Shown piece after piece: positions 12,429-25,200 of a stretch of DNA of 64,000 nucleotides; positions within the stretch are counted from its first letter, which is position 1; the number at the start of each line of letters is the position of its first letter. The notes under the pieces were generated by a model that saw only the letters and a program-made list of their open reading frames with translations, was not told the origin of the DNA and did not search any database. Location of the stretch: the NCBI GenBank assembly GCA_030533445.1, contig CM060072.1, positions 12,801,875-12,865,874 on the forward strand, given 5' to 3'. Position numbers and translations under genes: made by a program. The stretch is from Cyprinodon diabolis. Taxonomy: Eukaryota > Chordata > Actinopteri > Cyprinodontiformes > Cyprinodontidae.

Positions 12429-15400
12429 TTTGTAGATATTTTCAGTTTTTACTATTTACTAAAAAGGCAGCTGCAGAGTCCCTAAAACCCATACAAAATT
12501 AGAAAAGGTGTTCTAATAAAACCAATGATACAATATACACAAGATCAAGAAAAGACTGGAATCAGTGTTTTGCCCGATGAGTCCAACGCTGACCTTTACA
12601 GGTAGGCCCATAATTTGGAGTAAACATGACAGCATAATTTCATTCTGCCTGAAATAATAGGCTCAATCTTTGTTGCTGTAATGATGTAGGTTATATTTTT
12701 CAGCTCACTTCTTACCTCTTTGTACTGAATGAGCATTATAACATAGCTTACACCCGCACTGTTGCTTACCATGACCACGCGTTAGTCACTACAGTGTACC
12801 CGTTTTCTGATAGCCACTTCCAGCAGAATAATCGGCTCAAAGCTCAAACCTTGTAGGGAGACTAAGGCAACAGAAAACCTTTTAAATAGCAAGGTTAAGA
12901 CAGATTTGCAACATCTTAATGAACTTTTTATGTCAATATGGACACTGTTGGTTTAGTCCAGGGATTGATCCAGGAATTGCTAAAGAAAAGAGAAAATATA
13001 AACCTCACTACTCCATAGAGCCCCAAAGGACATTTGTACTATTTTTTTTCTTTTAATTTGTGCTCCTTATTAGTTGTTTTTTTCTCCTTCTCTTTTTCTT
13101 CTACTGCAATCATCTGTTCTTATGAGGCATCCTATCTTCCTGTGTTTGGTACACTGACCAGGTGAACTGCTTCAAAGTCAACTAAAACTGTGCCAAGATT
13201 GGTAATTATAAATATTCCAGGATACCGTATTCTGGTCAATTTCAGGGTTAAGGATTGGTTTAACTGGACTGTGTCACACTAGAGAGTGTAACAAGGATTT
13301 GGTGTGAAAGCATTTTAAGCAGTTTTCAATATCATTTCAGTCTATGCCACACATAATAGAAGCAGTTTAGAGAGTGTAGAGTACCTTTCAAAGTCACTAG
13401 AGATTCTGTTACATTTAAAATGTAGAGGATTGTTTTAAATGCTTGAAAATTATTAGTTTAAGCAGTTGTATTAAGAATGATTCAGTTGATATAGTCAGGT
13501 CTATGTGAAGTGTTGCAGTGATGTCTAAAAGAGGTAGGTTTCTTTACAAATGCTAACAAATTAATATTCAGGGGAGCTAGATTTCAATCAAACATCTGGA
13601 GTCTAAAAAGCCCACTTATTGTATGAGGAAGAGTTACACTGGGCTGGCAAATGTGATGTAAGGTCACTTTGGAGCACTGAACATGCATCAGCTTCGGGAC
13701 TTAGTTTTGGCCAAGATCTGAATGCTTTCGGACACCGGCTGAGCTTAGGTGGAAACATTCCCAACCCACTGATGCAGAGGAAATGATGCGATACCTCCCA
13801 TCCCAAGGTCATCCCATGCTACAGTGACTCCCACAAACAGTTTCCAGCATCAATGATGCCCTGCTGCATGGAGAATCGGAGGATAATTCAGAGCCAAGCA
13901 ATGGCCATCTCAGACTATAATTCCATCATTTTGTGGCTGAAGGAGTCATCTGTGGTATTATGTTTAGATGTTAGAAAATCCCTCATCAGTCCTGACCTGC
14001 ATTCCATTTTATCAACACCAACTCCTGTTGGTGTTTATTTAGTATCTGCAAGCTGTCTTGGGAAAAAAATTATTCAACTTTTCACTCCAGTTAAATAAAC
14101 GGAGGTCGATGGATTTCACTCAGTCAACATTTTATTATATCTTTGCAAAGAGAGAACAGTTCATCATACAGCCCCTATTGCATTCTAATCAGCCCTGTTC
14201 TGATCTGGACAGCGTTTGTCCCCTCTTACTTACAAAAATGGAAAGTAGTCAGAGTCAAAACAAATTACAGACACTTTGGTTACACAGTAACATGTTATGA
14301 ATAAACCTTGAGAAAGAATCTGTCTTGTTATGGGAATAAGTATGTCTTTTCTAAAAACAACCCTCACTCAGGCATGTGTGGCCTTGCAAGTTAAAAAGAC
14401 TGAGTGAAAAACATTTTTCAGTAAGTAAATAGCATAAATCAATATATAAAACAAGAGAAAATCTAAATTTATCTTTAAAGAAATGGTTCAAAATCGTTAG
14501 AAATCTAACGACAAAGCGCACTCTTATTGTGGCATGATTGACCTATCCCTTTTTATTTTTCAAAAGAATATTCAGCCTTAGACTATTCTAAAAAAGGTTG
14601 ACTCATTTAAGATGTTATAAATTAAACGTCATTAAAATGTAATCAAATCCTTCCATTATAAGAGTCTTTCAATCAAAATAAACAATTTATAGTCACATAA
14701 TCAGCTGATTTTCATCATATCTATAACAGAAATACATGTTTTTTTTTTCTTATGATGCACAGAAATGAGAAAAAGAAAAGGTTAAGAAAACATTGCAGGC
14801 TGATTAAAAAGCAATCCCTGCAACAATCTCCAAAGATGGACAGTGACACGGATAGATAAATTAGCAACAAAGAGTGAGGGAACACATGTCAAATCAGCAC
14901 ACAGGATCTCATAAACATGGTTTGCTTCTGTGGGTTTATCATGGGTCTCATACATCACACGGATAATAGACAGCTTGAAATATCAGGCTTCTGGCATACA
15001 GAAAGAGCAAAAATGTTTACCGCTGATTTTAAAAGATGAAATTTTGTTACACGAAAATGTGTTTGACGGTAAATAAGTAATACGATTTCAGCTTATTTTA
15101 CCTGAGGTGTACTATGTCATTATCTAAAGGAGTGTGTGTAGAACTCATCTATGCACTATAATTCTGTCATTGATGGTTGGATCATATCTACTCTTGATAC
15201 AAAGTATTAAAGCACCTACAATGTATTGCAGAGGCAAGTATTGTTAATCACAGTAACAAACAGTTGATTAGGTTTTTATTTAGAATTATTAATTTTAATT
15301 ATACCCTCTGAAGAATTACTGATAATAGGTTTAATATTATGAAACACATTATCTAAGTAATTTATAAAAAGGACTACATATCTGGCAACATCTACTGTAC

Positions 15401-15970
15401 TAATCTTAACTGTTTTGTCGTGTATAATAGGTCAAGTTTGCAAAAACACTCAGTTACAATACATTTATGTAAATGTGATTTTTATGTTAAATGTATTTAC
15501 CAGAGAACAATGAAGCATATTATATGTTTTAATAGCTTGGTATTTATGCACACTGACAGGTCTCACTTGACCATAAAATAACAGAAACACAAAAAGTAGT
15601 GCTTTTCAAGCAATTTAACATACTGTATGTGACGTTTGGTATACAATTAAACAGTAGTCACTGTACCATAAGCTCTCCCCCTTCCTGAAAAACAGTAGTC
15701 TATGAGTCTATGCAATGCAAATATTTACTACAGCACTGAGGGGCAGTATTTTGATCAACTAAAGCAGCTAGATGCATTGGAAAAAATGGAAATCTAGATA
15801 AGTCATTTTTTTCTTAAAATAAGTCCATCTGTTCTTGGATTGAGGAGGTAAAAGATACATTTTGCCAATGGAACAAGACAACTTAAACTTAAAATAAGAA
15901 AAAGCAATTTCAATGTCTTATTTCTAGTCTATATTATCTAATTATTTTATTTTAAGAGTTAAAATACTAA
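12429..15970. other. Anonymous DNA, no gene seen
   Basis: Only short frames are present, none with a recognisable domain. I see no defined element boundaries before the solo LTR that starts at 15976. Confidence 0.45.
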
Positions 15971-15975
15971 TTCCA

Positions 15976-16679
15976 TGTTGGGAGCTGGAGAAGTACCACC
16001 TTCCTCCAGCAGAGTCCGCCATGGATCCTCCTGAGCCGAGCCTCCTGCACAGCTGAGGCTCATCCCATCATCAGAGGATCCACAGTATTTAAGCTGTCTT
16101 CAGACCTTGCCTCAACGCCGCAGTGTTTTATCCAGTTGGTTAGCACCTAAGCCTAGTATCTCTGAGAACCTTTGTTGACTTTTGAATCCAGACTGGATTC
16201 TAACCTTTGTCTCTGTCTTCCAGGAAACCTGTTTTTCTCCTGTGAAGCTCAGGAGGAGCTTAACCTGCCGAGCCTGCCCTCTTAGCCAAACCTGAAGTCT
16301 CTCTCTGGATTTTCCTTGCAGCTCTGGACCAAGAGCTGGAAACTCAAAGCCAAGGTCAGCTCATTCTCAAGAAGTAAGACGCTGAAGCAGTTAACGGACT
16401 CTGCTGAACAAACTATCTCCGGACCCAACAGTTTCCCTCTCAAGGCTTTAACCAAGAACCCTCAAGGTACAAATCTGAAACTGTCTGAATCAAACTCCTC
16501 TGAGCAAACGCTAACTGAACTATCTCCCACGCAGACTCCAGTGAACCAGTCCCCAGGCCAGAACCAGAACCAGTGATTAAACTGTGCTTGTGACAATAAA
16601 CATTGTTAAACCTTTTACTTCTGTTTCCGTCTCCGTGGTGTTCTGCATAACTGGGTCTCACTAGAGAACCATCATGACA
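15976..16679 (+). mobile_element. Solo LTR, 704 bp, plus orientation
   Basis: The unit starts TGTTGGGAGC and ends ATCATGACA (TG...CA). It is flanked by the 5 bp direct repeat TTCCA at 15971-15975 and 16680-16684. Inside, a TATA-like GTATTTAAG lies near 16086 and a polyadenylation signal ACAATAAAC near 16593, in the order expected for U3-R-U5 on the plus strand. No internal element body is present, so this is a solo LTR left by recombination. A 5 bp TSD fits Ty3/gypsy-type integrases. Confidence 0.8.
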
Positions 16680-16799
16680 TTCCATTGGCAAACTATTTCA
16701 TTTACCTACTCAAATGAAGGGTAAATACACTTAATTCAAGAAATGTTTACTTATTTCTAGATCGTTTTTTCCATGTCCAGACCAGTCATCAGTGCCAGA

Positions 16800-17310
16800 T
16801 TATTTTAAAGCCAGTGGTGAAAGGTATTCTAGCTGACCTGTATTCTGATTACCTGATCCTGGCCTGTTTTGTCTCTCCACCTCTGAGCCTCCCTGTCCCT
16901 GTCTGATCTGTTTGACTGATCTGTCTTCTGAACCCTGCGGTATCTCTGTCTGTCTGTGTACTATACCTGGCTCCCTCGGCACCTTGCTGTATCTCTGACC
17001 TCCTGGCTCTGACATCCGAGCATGTAACTAACATTCGCTTTTGATTCACCCTCTGGATTATCCTGCCTAACTTCGTCTGCTCGGGTCTGATCTCCAATAC
17101 ATCAGGGTCTGGGACTCACTGTACTACCGCTGCGTTGTGTTGGCAGCCGAACCAAGCTCACTCTATGGGCGCTAACTGAAACATAAGACCAGAGGTTTCT
17201 GCCTTGCCCAATGCTACTCCTGTTTAGTTTTCAATAAATCTTTTGAGAAATCTAAGCTGTTGTCTACCTTAAATACTGGATCTACTGTTGTAAGCTTGAC
17301 AAGCTCATCA
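16800..17310 (+). repeat. Possible LTR-like relic
   Basis: This block is C/T-rich and less AT-rich than its surroundings. It carries a polyadenylation-like TTTTCAATAAATC near 17230, downstream of tRNA- or PBS-unlike sequence, which resembles a fish LTR in composition. I could not pair ends or find a TSD, so it may be a truncated LTR or another repeat. Confidence 0.3.
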
Positions 17311-17637
17311 CTATGGCCCAATAAACCAATCTCTGTGTATCAAAAAGCTTTGGACATGATTGAAGTTGTACAGTTTAGAGAGGATGCTTATTCACACCCT
17401 CTTCCAGTTAATAAGGTGCTGGAAAATTGCTGGTTCTTGTTCTCCATGAACATTTTAACCAAGATCCTCTCATTTAAATGAGGGATGTTTGGCTCTAATA
17501 GTTCAATTTCAAGACAGTTTTGCTTACCAAAAGGATAATTATATCAATTGCACATTGAAATATTTTTGGAAAACAGTATATAAAGCAGGCTGAGATTAAG
17601 CTTAGGAATTGCCTTAATTTGGACCCTGTTAGAAATA

Positions 17638-18885
17638 CACTATATTGCCAAAAGTATTTGCTCACCCATCCAAATTATTGGAATCAGGTGTTCCAATCAC
17701 TTCCATGGCCACAGGTGTATAAATTCAAGCACCTAGGCATGCAGACTGTTTTTACAAACATTTGTGAAAGAATGGGTCGCTCTCAGGAGCTCAGTGAATT
17801 CCAGCGTGGAACTGTGATAGGATGCCACCTGTGCAACAAATCCAGTCGTGAAATTTCCTCGCTCCTAAATATTCCACAGTCAACTGTCAGCTGTATTATA
17901 AGAAAATGGAAGTGTTTGGGAACGACAGCAACTCAGCCACGAAGTGGTAGGCCACGTAAACTGACGGAGCGGGGTCAGCGGATGCTGAAGCGCATAGTGC
18001 GAAGAGGTCGCCAACTTTCTGCAGAGTCAATCACTACAGACCTCCAAACTTCATGTGGCCTTCAGATTAGCTCAAGAACAGTGCGCAGAGAGCTTCATGG
18101 AATGGGTTTCCATGGTCGAGCAGCTGCATCCAAGCCATACATAACCAAGTGCAATGCAAAGCGTCGGATGCGGTGGTGTAAAGCACGCCGCCACTGGACT
18201 CTAGAGCAGTGGAGACGCGTTCTCTGGAGTGACGAATCGCGCTTCTCCATCTGGCAATCTGATGGACGGGTCTGGGTTTGGCGGTTGCCAGGAGAACGGT
18301 ACTTGTCTGACTGCATTGTGCCAAGTGTAAAGTTTGGTGGAGGGGGGATTATGGTGTGGGGTTGTTTTTCAGGAGCTGGGCTTGGCCCCTTAGTTCCAGT
18401 GAAAGGAACTCTGAATGCTTCAGCATACCAAGACATTTTGGACAATTCCATGCTCCCAACTTTGTGGGAACAGTTTGGAGCTGGCCCCTTCCTCTTCCAA
18501 CATGACTGTGCACCAGTGCACAAAGCAAGGTCCATAAAGACATGGATGACAGAGTCTGGTGTGGATGAACTTGACTGGCCTGCACAGAGTCCTGACCTCA
18601 ACCCGATAGAACACCTTTGGGATGAATTAGAGCGGAGACTGAGAGCCAGGCCTTCTCGTCCAACATCAGTGTGCGACCTCACAAATGCGCTTCTGGAAGA
18701 ATGGTCAAAAATTCCCATAAACACACTCCTAAACCTTGTGGACAGCCTTCCCAGAAGAGTTGAAGCTGTTCTAGCTGCAAAGGGTGGACCGACGTCATAT
18801 TGAACCCTATGGATTAGGAACGGGATGTCACTTAAGCTCATATGTGAGTCAAGGCAGGTGAGCAAATACTTTTGGCAATATAGTG
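17638..18885 (+). mobile_element. Tc1-type transposon, copy 1, full length (1248 bp)
   Basis: The element begins CACTATATTGCCAAAAGTAT and ends with the inverse of that sequence. The TIRs match for about 29 bases. It is flanked by TA on both sides (17636-17637 and 18886-18887), the TSD expected for Tc1/mariner. The single gene inside is open throughout. A second copy of exactly the same length lies at 51636-52883. Confidence 0.95.
17772..18803 (+). CDS. Tc1 transposase (DD34E), intact, 343 aa
   Basis: This is the cut-and-paste transposase of the surrounding Tc1 element; in the family it binds the TIRs and moves the element between TA sites. The chosen start is the ATG reading [11 protein letters not shown], a usual Tc1 N-terminus; the frame is open further upstream but only from a TTG inside the TIR region. 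The N-terminal third is a paired-like double helix-turn-helix DNA-binding region with the GRPRKL linker between its halves. The catalytic triad is visible: D in WSDESRF, D in HDCAPVH, E in NPIEHLW. Exactly 34 residues separate the second D and the E. The length is typical of active Tc1 transposases, there are no stops, and it differs from copy 2 at two residues that I can see (Asp/Asn and Leu/Arg). Confidence 0.95.
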   Translation: MGRSQELSEFQRGTVIGCHLCNKSSREISSLLNIPQSTVSCIIRKWKCLGTTATQPRSGRPRKLTERGQRMLKRIVRRGRQLSAESITTDLQTSCGLQISSRTVRRELHGMGFHGRAAASKPYITKCNAKRRMRWCKARRHWTLEQWRRVLWSDESRFSIWQSDGRVWVWRLPGERYLSDCIVPSVKFGGGGIMVWGCFSGAGLGPLVPVKGTLNASAYQDILDNSMLPTLWEQFGAGPFLFQHDCAPVHKARSIKTWMTESGVDELDWPAQSPDLNPIEHLWDELERRLRARPSRPTSVCDLTNALLEEWSKIPINTLLNLVDSLPRRVEAVLAAKGGPTSY

Positions 18886-18887
18886 TA

Positions 18888-21680
18888 TATATAGAGAAGG
18901 AAAAGATTAGGAAAGTAGAGTCTGCAACAGGAAACAAACACACCTACGTCATTTCTGTTAGGAAGGGAGGATGATAACTAGCCATTATTATATCAGAATC
19001 GTGTTGTTGGTGACAAAATGTTTTTGTTTCTGTTAGCATAAAAACATTTACCTAAACTCTTTGTAATAAAACAAGATAATCCAATATATCCCATTTTAAA
19101 AAAACAGGTTTCACACAAGACTAACCTAAATACTTTATAAATGAACATTACCGGCCTTCCCTCTGGGGCTACAACCAATTCATTACATTTGCAATTCAGA
19201 ACTCAGTATCAAATAGCAACAGTAGCTTTCTGCAAAATGGGATCAATATCTGAGTCATTTGAAGAATCACTTCATTCCCATACCCATGGAAGTGGCCTAG
19301 ATGTGTCTATGTATCATCCATGTAGGAGGACTGTCAAGGTGCATTGTAAGACAAATATATGCAGTCAATGCAGGTATAATTGCACTTTCTTAGATTGAGT
19401 TAAGAGATACACACATACATCATAAAATCTACTAAATGCAACTTTAAAACATGATGCATATTTCTACACCCTGGTTGGAAAATAATTTTAATGCAGGAAC
19501 TTAAAAAGGCTTCTAGCACTGAATCAAACACAGACTTAAATTTAAATTACGAAAATTACATTTACTGTAAGAGTTAAAAAATAAGTGTTGAGAAGTATGA
19601 TGCCTGAGGTCAAAAAGACCTTCAGCGAAATTGAGAGTCTGACTCTTCCCCACAGTGAGCCCTCCAATTACCCCAGTCTGGTCCCTGGGCTATTTAGCTC
19701 TAATTACAGCACCCTAATGGCAGGGCCAATCACTAGCAGGTTAATTGTTTGATCTCTGCCATATGTACAGCTTGCTGTCATGTTAATCCACCTCTCCACA
19801 TGTACAGGAGCACAGCTGCTCTAGTCTGATGATCACTCTTTTTTGGTACAGGGCATGGAGGAGAGTCAAGAAGAGATAAGACAAAGATCAAACCTCTCTT
19901 ACTATTTGAAGTGTTACCAGCAGCAAAACGCCTGAGTCTTACTTTTAACCATTATTTAAACATAATGTACAGAACATTTAAATGGCATATTTTAATACCT
20001 TTGAAAACGTATGAAATCCAAAACTTTCCCAGTAAATGAAACATCTTGGATGTCTGCTTTAAAGGTGACTATAAAAAAGACCCTTAAATTCTTGTGATTC
20101 TTGCAAAGTAAGTCTGCCTGCTGCTTTTGTATTGAGTACTAAGGTGCTTTAAAGACTTTAATTAAAACAGGCACCTGATGCATCTGAAAACAATGCTGAT
20201 GAGAGCCACAGGCACAGACAAAAACAATGAGCTTGCAGACTCTAAAAGCGAATCAATGACGTGGAAGAGAACCATAGGAGCTACAGTAGAGATAGATAAT
20301 GTAAAACTGTCATTAAAAGGAACTCCTTCCACAAGCATACAGACGTATAATAGATTTGTTAACACACTTTTAAACTGACCTTTCCATTAATGAGACATAG
20401 TGTTAAAAAAGCTTTGAGTAAGTGAACAATTCCTTTACTTTAGAATGCAATAATGGGGGCACAAACTCAATTAATAAAATATTTTATTATATTTCTGTAC
20501 TTACAAATACATAGGGGTGGAGTGATTCAGCTGCCCTGTCTAGAAAGACCAAAGCCAAATATATTTTATTCTAAAGTGAACAAGAAAATACTCGTTTTTA
20601 GAACAGCTCTGTAGTCCGTGTAGCTGACTTCAAAGTTACTTCCTTTACTCCACTTTTTAGATTCATCCATTTAATTTCGTACTATTATTACTATTATTAT
20701 AGCAGTTCCATTATAATACCTTATTCATTTCAGACATCAAGGGAGAATGGGTTAATAGCTAACTAGTTAAGGTTAGTTGTAAGGTAATAACCAATCTTTC
20801 GTTTGCAACATCTCATCTTCAAACCCACAACAAATGCAACCTTAAAGAGAAGAAGAGAAAACTAAAATAAAAACTCTAGGTGTCACTCATTTCACGTAAA
20901 AACAGGGAACTGAAACTACATTTCCAACAGACTTAACATAATTGGACAGTAGCAGACTGGAACAGGTTTGACTCGTTTCAGTAAATCATAAACCCAGCTG
21001 TTACATTCAGATTTTAGGTAACCAAATTCATTGAAATAGAGGCAAAGATCAATCTGCGTTGCAACGATTCAGACTTCTTGTTCAGGTGAAATAGCGGGAG
21101 GGTGTTTTATTGGCAGATTTTTTTTCTCAAACTGTCAATACAGCTTTGTTCAAATGGAATTGCCTAATTCTTAATGTTGACAATGCATATCCATTTGTGA
21201 CCAAAGAGTAGTCATCTTCTGAAAAAACAAAACTGCAACAAACATGCATTACATGGTGAAAACAAATCATGTAATGAATAGACAGCAAAAAAAGGTCAAT
21301 CTCAGGATGAGTTGTCCTTTAATGTATATTTCGGTACAATTCATGTTTTTTCATTTTTATCCAACATTGCTTGAATGCAAATTTACAGGGAATTTAAAGG
21401 CTTAGTAAAATGCTACAATCAAAAACTGAGCATTTAACTAAGCCTTTATGTTTTAATAAAAACACTATAATTGAGGTAAAAGTTAAACTCATGCATTCTA
21501 TATAAATCTGCAGGATATTTGAATGAAATTCCCCTGCCACATATAAAGGCTCTATGTAGTATTTATTTGTCAGTTTAAGACAACAAAGGATCTTGATGCA
21601 ACCCAACCTAAACAGAAATTGTATCAGTAGAAAGAGGTGCTTAGCAGCTGTCCCTATTACAGTTGAACTAAACCCTGTAG
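18888..21680. other. Anonymous DNA; one short repeat and a candidate conserved noncoding stretch
   Basis: I see no coding exon. A 33 bp sequence at about 19147-19179 (ATTACCGGCCTTCCCTCTGG...) recurs at 21687-21719. A less AT-rich, TAATTA-containing stretch at about 19655-19830 has the look of regulatory noncoding DNA, but this cannot be tested without comparison to other genomes. Confidence 0.35.
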
Positions 21681-21686
21681 ATGAAG

Positions 21687-21719
21687 ATTACCGGCCTTCC
21701 CTCTGGGGCTACAACCAAT
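21687..21719. repeat. 33 bp repeat shared with 19147-19179
   Basis: Both copies read ATTACCGGCCTTCCCTCTGG and continue identically to ACAACCA. On the minus strand both can encode VVAPEGRPV-FIY. The flanks differ. This suggests the 3' end of a dispersed element, but I cannot name it. Confidence 0.5.
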
Positions 21720-21909
21720 AAACTTTCATTGTGAAATCTTGCCAGCGCTGCAAAAAGCAGATCAGATAGATTTGAATAAAATGAACTAAAAAAAAAAAAA
21801 AAAAAACTTGGATAGATCAGACCTCCCCCAAGCAGAACATTTTGCCCCAAATTGTCACTTACACTTATAGATTAAAACTCGCACATGATTTGGATCATTA
21901 CCAAATTTA

Positions 21910-22214
21910 GAGTGGCGTTGGATGTAGGAGTTTGCCCTGAAATTGAAGGATTGACGGTTCAAGCCCCGACTCCGACTTTCAGTGTTGTCGTTTCCTTGGG
22001 CAAGAAACTTCATCTGCATTGTCTACTGATGGTGGTCAGAGGGCCCGGTGGCGCCAGTGTACGACAGCCCCGCTTCTGTCAGTGAGCCCCAGGGCAGCTG
22101 TGGCTACAATGTAGCTTGCCACCATCAGTGTGTGAATGGGTGAATGAATGTAGTGTAAAGCGCTTTGGTCAAGTCTCCTGACTTGAATAAAGGCGCTATA
22201 TAAGTACATGCCAT
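21910..22214 (+). mobile_element. Complete tRNA-derived SINE (305 bp)
   Basis: The 5' part has a B-box-like GACGGTTCAAGCCCCGAC near 21950. The 3' part has the common fish SINE tail, with TGTGTGAATGGGTGAATGAA, AAAGCGCTTTGG and GGCGCTATATAAGTACATGCC. It is bounded by a 12 bp direct repeat TTACCAAATTTA at 21898-21909 and 22215-22226, as expected of LINE-mediated insertion. The complete TSD and structure indicate a fairly young insertion. Confidence 0.85.
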
Positions 22215-22226
22215 TTACCAAATTTA

Positions 22227-25200
22227 AATCAATTGTTCCTTAGCATAAGGCACACCTCTGGTATTTTATAATTTTTTTTTTCTAAAAAAAAAAACTTTGA
22301 TACATTTTTTATTGATCCTGCGACCAAACCAACCACGTTCCCTTTTCTTGTGTTTTTGTCTTCAGTAAAATACCTCAGAACTTGAGTCCGATGCTGAAGC
22401 TTTCAATAGTTACTATTGCCACCCCCCCCCCTCACAATGTTAGAAAACAAATAAAAAAAAATATACTGTATAATGATCACAAAAAAGTTATGCATTGACA
22501 TGAGGGACACCTTTGATAAAAAATTTCATTAAATTCTGTCCACAACTTTTCACGTTATCCTGTACACAGACAGACAGACAAACACACAATCACTCCTTAC
22601 ATAACATAACCTCCTTGGGGCAGGTAACAATGTTATTTACATCCGTTTATGACTGGTTATAGTCCCTTTCTTCTGGCAGTCAGTTGCTCTTTGAAAGTCA
22701 AATGGCCTGGTATTAAGATATCATCCCGGTTAAGATCAGCAGTTAATAGAAAATAGTTTTTTAAGCTGAATTATTTCTAGAAGAGAATGTTTACCTGATT
22801 AATTCAGAAACAAAAGTTGCTAAATAATTCGCCCAAAGCATGAGGTGGACTAGGAATAAGGATAACAGTTAACGTGATAATTTCTTGAAAATATTGAAAA
22901 TTCATAAAATGGTTTTCTCTAAAACATAGAAATTTGGACTTCAGTCATTATTGAATCATAACTTATGTTCGGATTTAAATACCATAATTGTGTTAGTGTA
23001 TGAGTACAGGAGTTCTAGTAATTTGATTCCTTTGACCTCATGTGAATGCTCTATTGCCAGATCAGCATTTTAATCTTGCTGTGAAGTATTTTTGTTAAAA
23101 TACTTCTACAGTGCAGATAACAGATGTATTTCTGCAAGTGCTTTAAATGGGATATATTTAACCAGTAAATAGAAGCAGTATCAACTATCAATGAGAAAAA
23201 GTGAAACCCATAAAAATATATGCTTTATTCTGAAGGTTAGTCCTTTGCTTAGAATCCCAAAAAGATTGTGTCCTTGTGTCCTGACTTTGTGTTGTTGTTT
23301 ATAAGGGTCAATCGGGTAATTCAAGAAATAGCTCTCACATACACACACACATGCACACGCGCTGCTCTCAAAAAGGATTCCAAATGGAACAGCCTTGATG
23401 GAAAACAGCACATCCGGGGGAAAAGGACAGATATTACACGGATCATTAGTCTCAAATATAAGAAAGGGAGCATCACAGCAGCCTAATGACGCTTTGATAA
23501 GCCCTGTTCTGGAAGCAAACATAATCTGTTGACTTTCAATTCTTTTTGTCACACCACCAATGATAGTTGAGGCAGAATGAAGCATTCTGCAGTAAATGGG
23601 CTGTTGTCACGCAGAGCAAGAAAATGTGGGACCCTCTTGAAAAGATAAAAGGAGATGGTGGAGGAGAGCATTTAAATATGTATTCTTTTTTCTCCCAGAG
23701 TAGCATTTTCTAGCTGAGGAATTCGGCCAAGTGTTTACAGCTGCTTCTCATCAGGTTTGACATAAATGCCTGCTGTCTCCTGCCTTTCCATTAGCTGTGA
23801 ATCACAACGCTTGCTGATGGCCCCAGCAGTACTTACCTGTCAAAATCAAAAGACACCTACATATTAGTGCTACATTACCATGATACCAAGCAATTTTTGT
23901 CTCGTTATCAGGTAAAGGCTGATATTGGTGATAACTGACTAAATGTCAGCATGGTAAGGGAAGTGAATTACCCGTTAAGTAGCTTTAAAATGTCTTTTAA
24001 GGTAATTTTCTTGTCTTAACTTACATTTGAGACCTAAAAAAAAAAAAAATGGAGCACAGAAGCACAGAAGCTTAAATCACCATCAGTGGATGTTAAAAGT
24101 CATATATCCTCAACACGATGTAAAGTATTTGTACAACTTGAATTTTACTCAGATCATAAATTAACTCATTTTGAAGTATTTTAAATCTGGAATGTTGAGT
24201 TTCAACCAAAGGTATTAAAATAAAATACAACTAAAACTGTAAATGAGATATGTATGTTAAGGATTTTTAATTATTACTAAGTTTATACTAACATACAATA
24301 TATTACTATAAATTTTTTATTTCATAAAATGAATCATAACATTTTTCAGCTGATTCAAGATATTAATTTTCTTAGGGGCAATTTTTGTTGTAGGTATAGA
24401 AACTACCCAATAAATGATTTCTAAAGATTTTTACCAACATATTTCTTTATGTATAATCAATAAAAGTATTATAATAAATTCTATTGCAGTTATGTTACAT
24501 TTAAAAAATGTAAGTTGAACTACTAGAAAACATATTCCATTTATTTGTTTTTTTTAAAGAAAAAATACTTTTATCTTGTTAATGAATATATTTTAGACAA
24601 TAAACACCAAAAGAAATGTGTACATCGTAAGTGATACTGGTATAAAAAATTGTTGTAGCCTTTATTCAAAAAACATTTTATTTTTTGTATTTTATTGTAT
24701 TAGCTTTGTACCCAGTATGAGTGTTTAACATTACTTCCAATATTTTGCTATCTGGTATAGGTTCTTGACAGCCTATTACATAAGGAAATAAATTCATGCA
24801 TTCAGTTATCAATTGCAGTTATAGCATTAAAGAATAGTTGCCAATAAAAGTTTTTGTCCTGGAGATCAAAAATACAAATCATTTTACCCAATAAATCAGC
24901 AACAAATGTTAGTTTGAAACATTTAGAAAGGCATGCGTTTTACCATGTTCTTTAATTAATTTGTGCTAATTTTAAGATGTATTTTTACCGTATTCAGTAG
25001 ACTTAAAGTGTAATAAATGCTGGCTTAAGGTTGTTTTCACACTTAAAAATCAGGCAACTGTAGCTCAGCGTAGTAGTTGCAAACTAGAAATAGTTTGATT
25101 TCAGCTTCCTTCTGCCAAATGTCAATAAGCACCTAACCTTAAGTTGCCTGCCAAACAGATATGAATGTGGGTACATTCTTGAGTATAATTGTTTAAATTT

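Noticed and set aside
13603..14300. Run of moderate frames on both strands, considered as a pseudogene
   Set aside because: I could find no protein family motif in any frame.
18095..18943. Long minus-strand frame (282 codons) over Tc1 copy 1, and its twin at 52093-53070
   Set aside because: It mirrors the transposase on the other strand and has no domain. The long antisense frame is a by-product of codon composition.
20178..20378. 66-codon plus-strand frame, considered as a host exon
   Set aside because: It has no recognisable domain or convincing splice sites, and an overlapping minus-strand frame is equally long.
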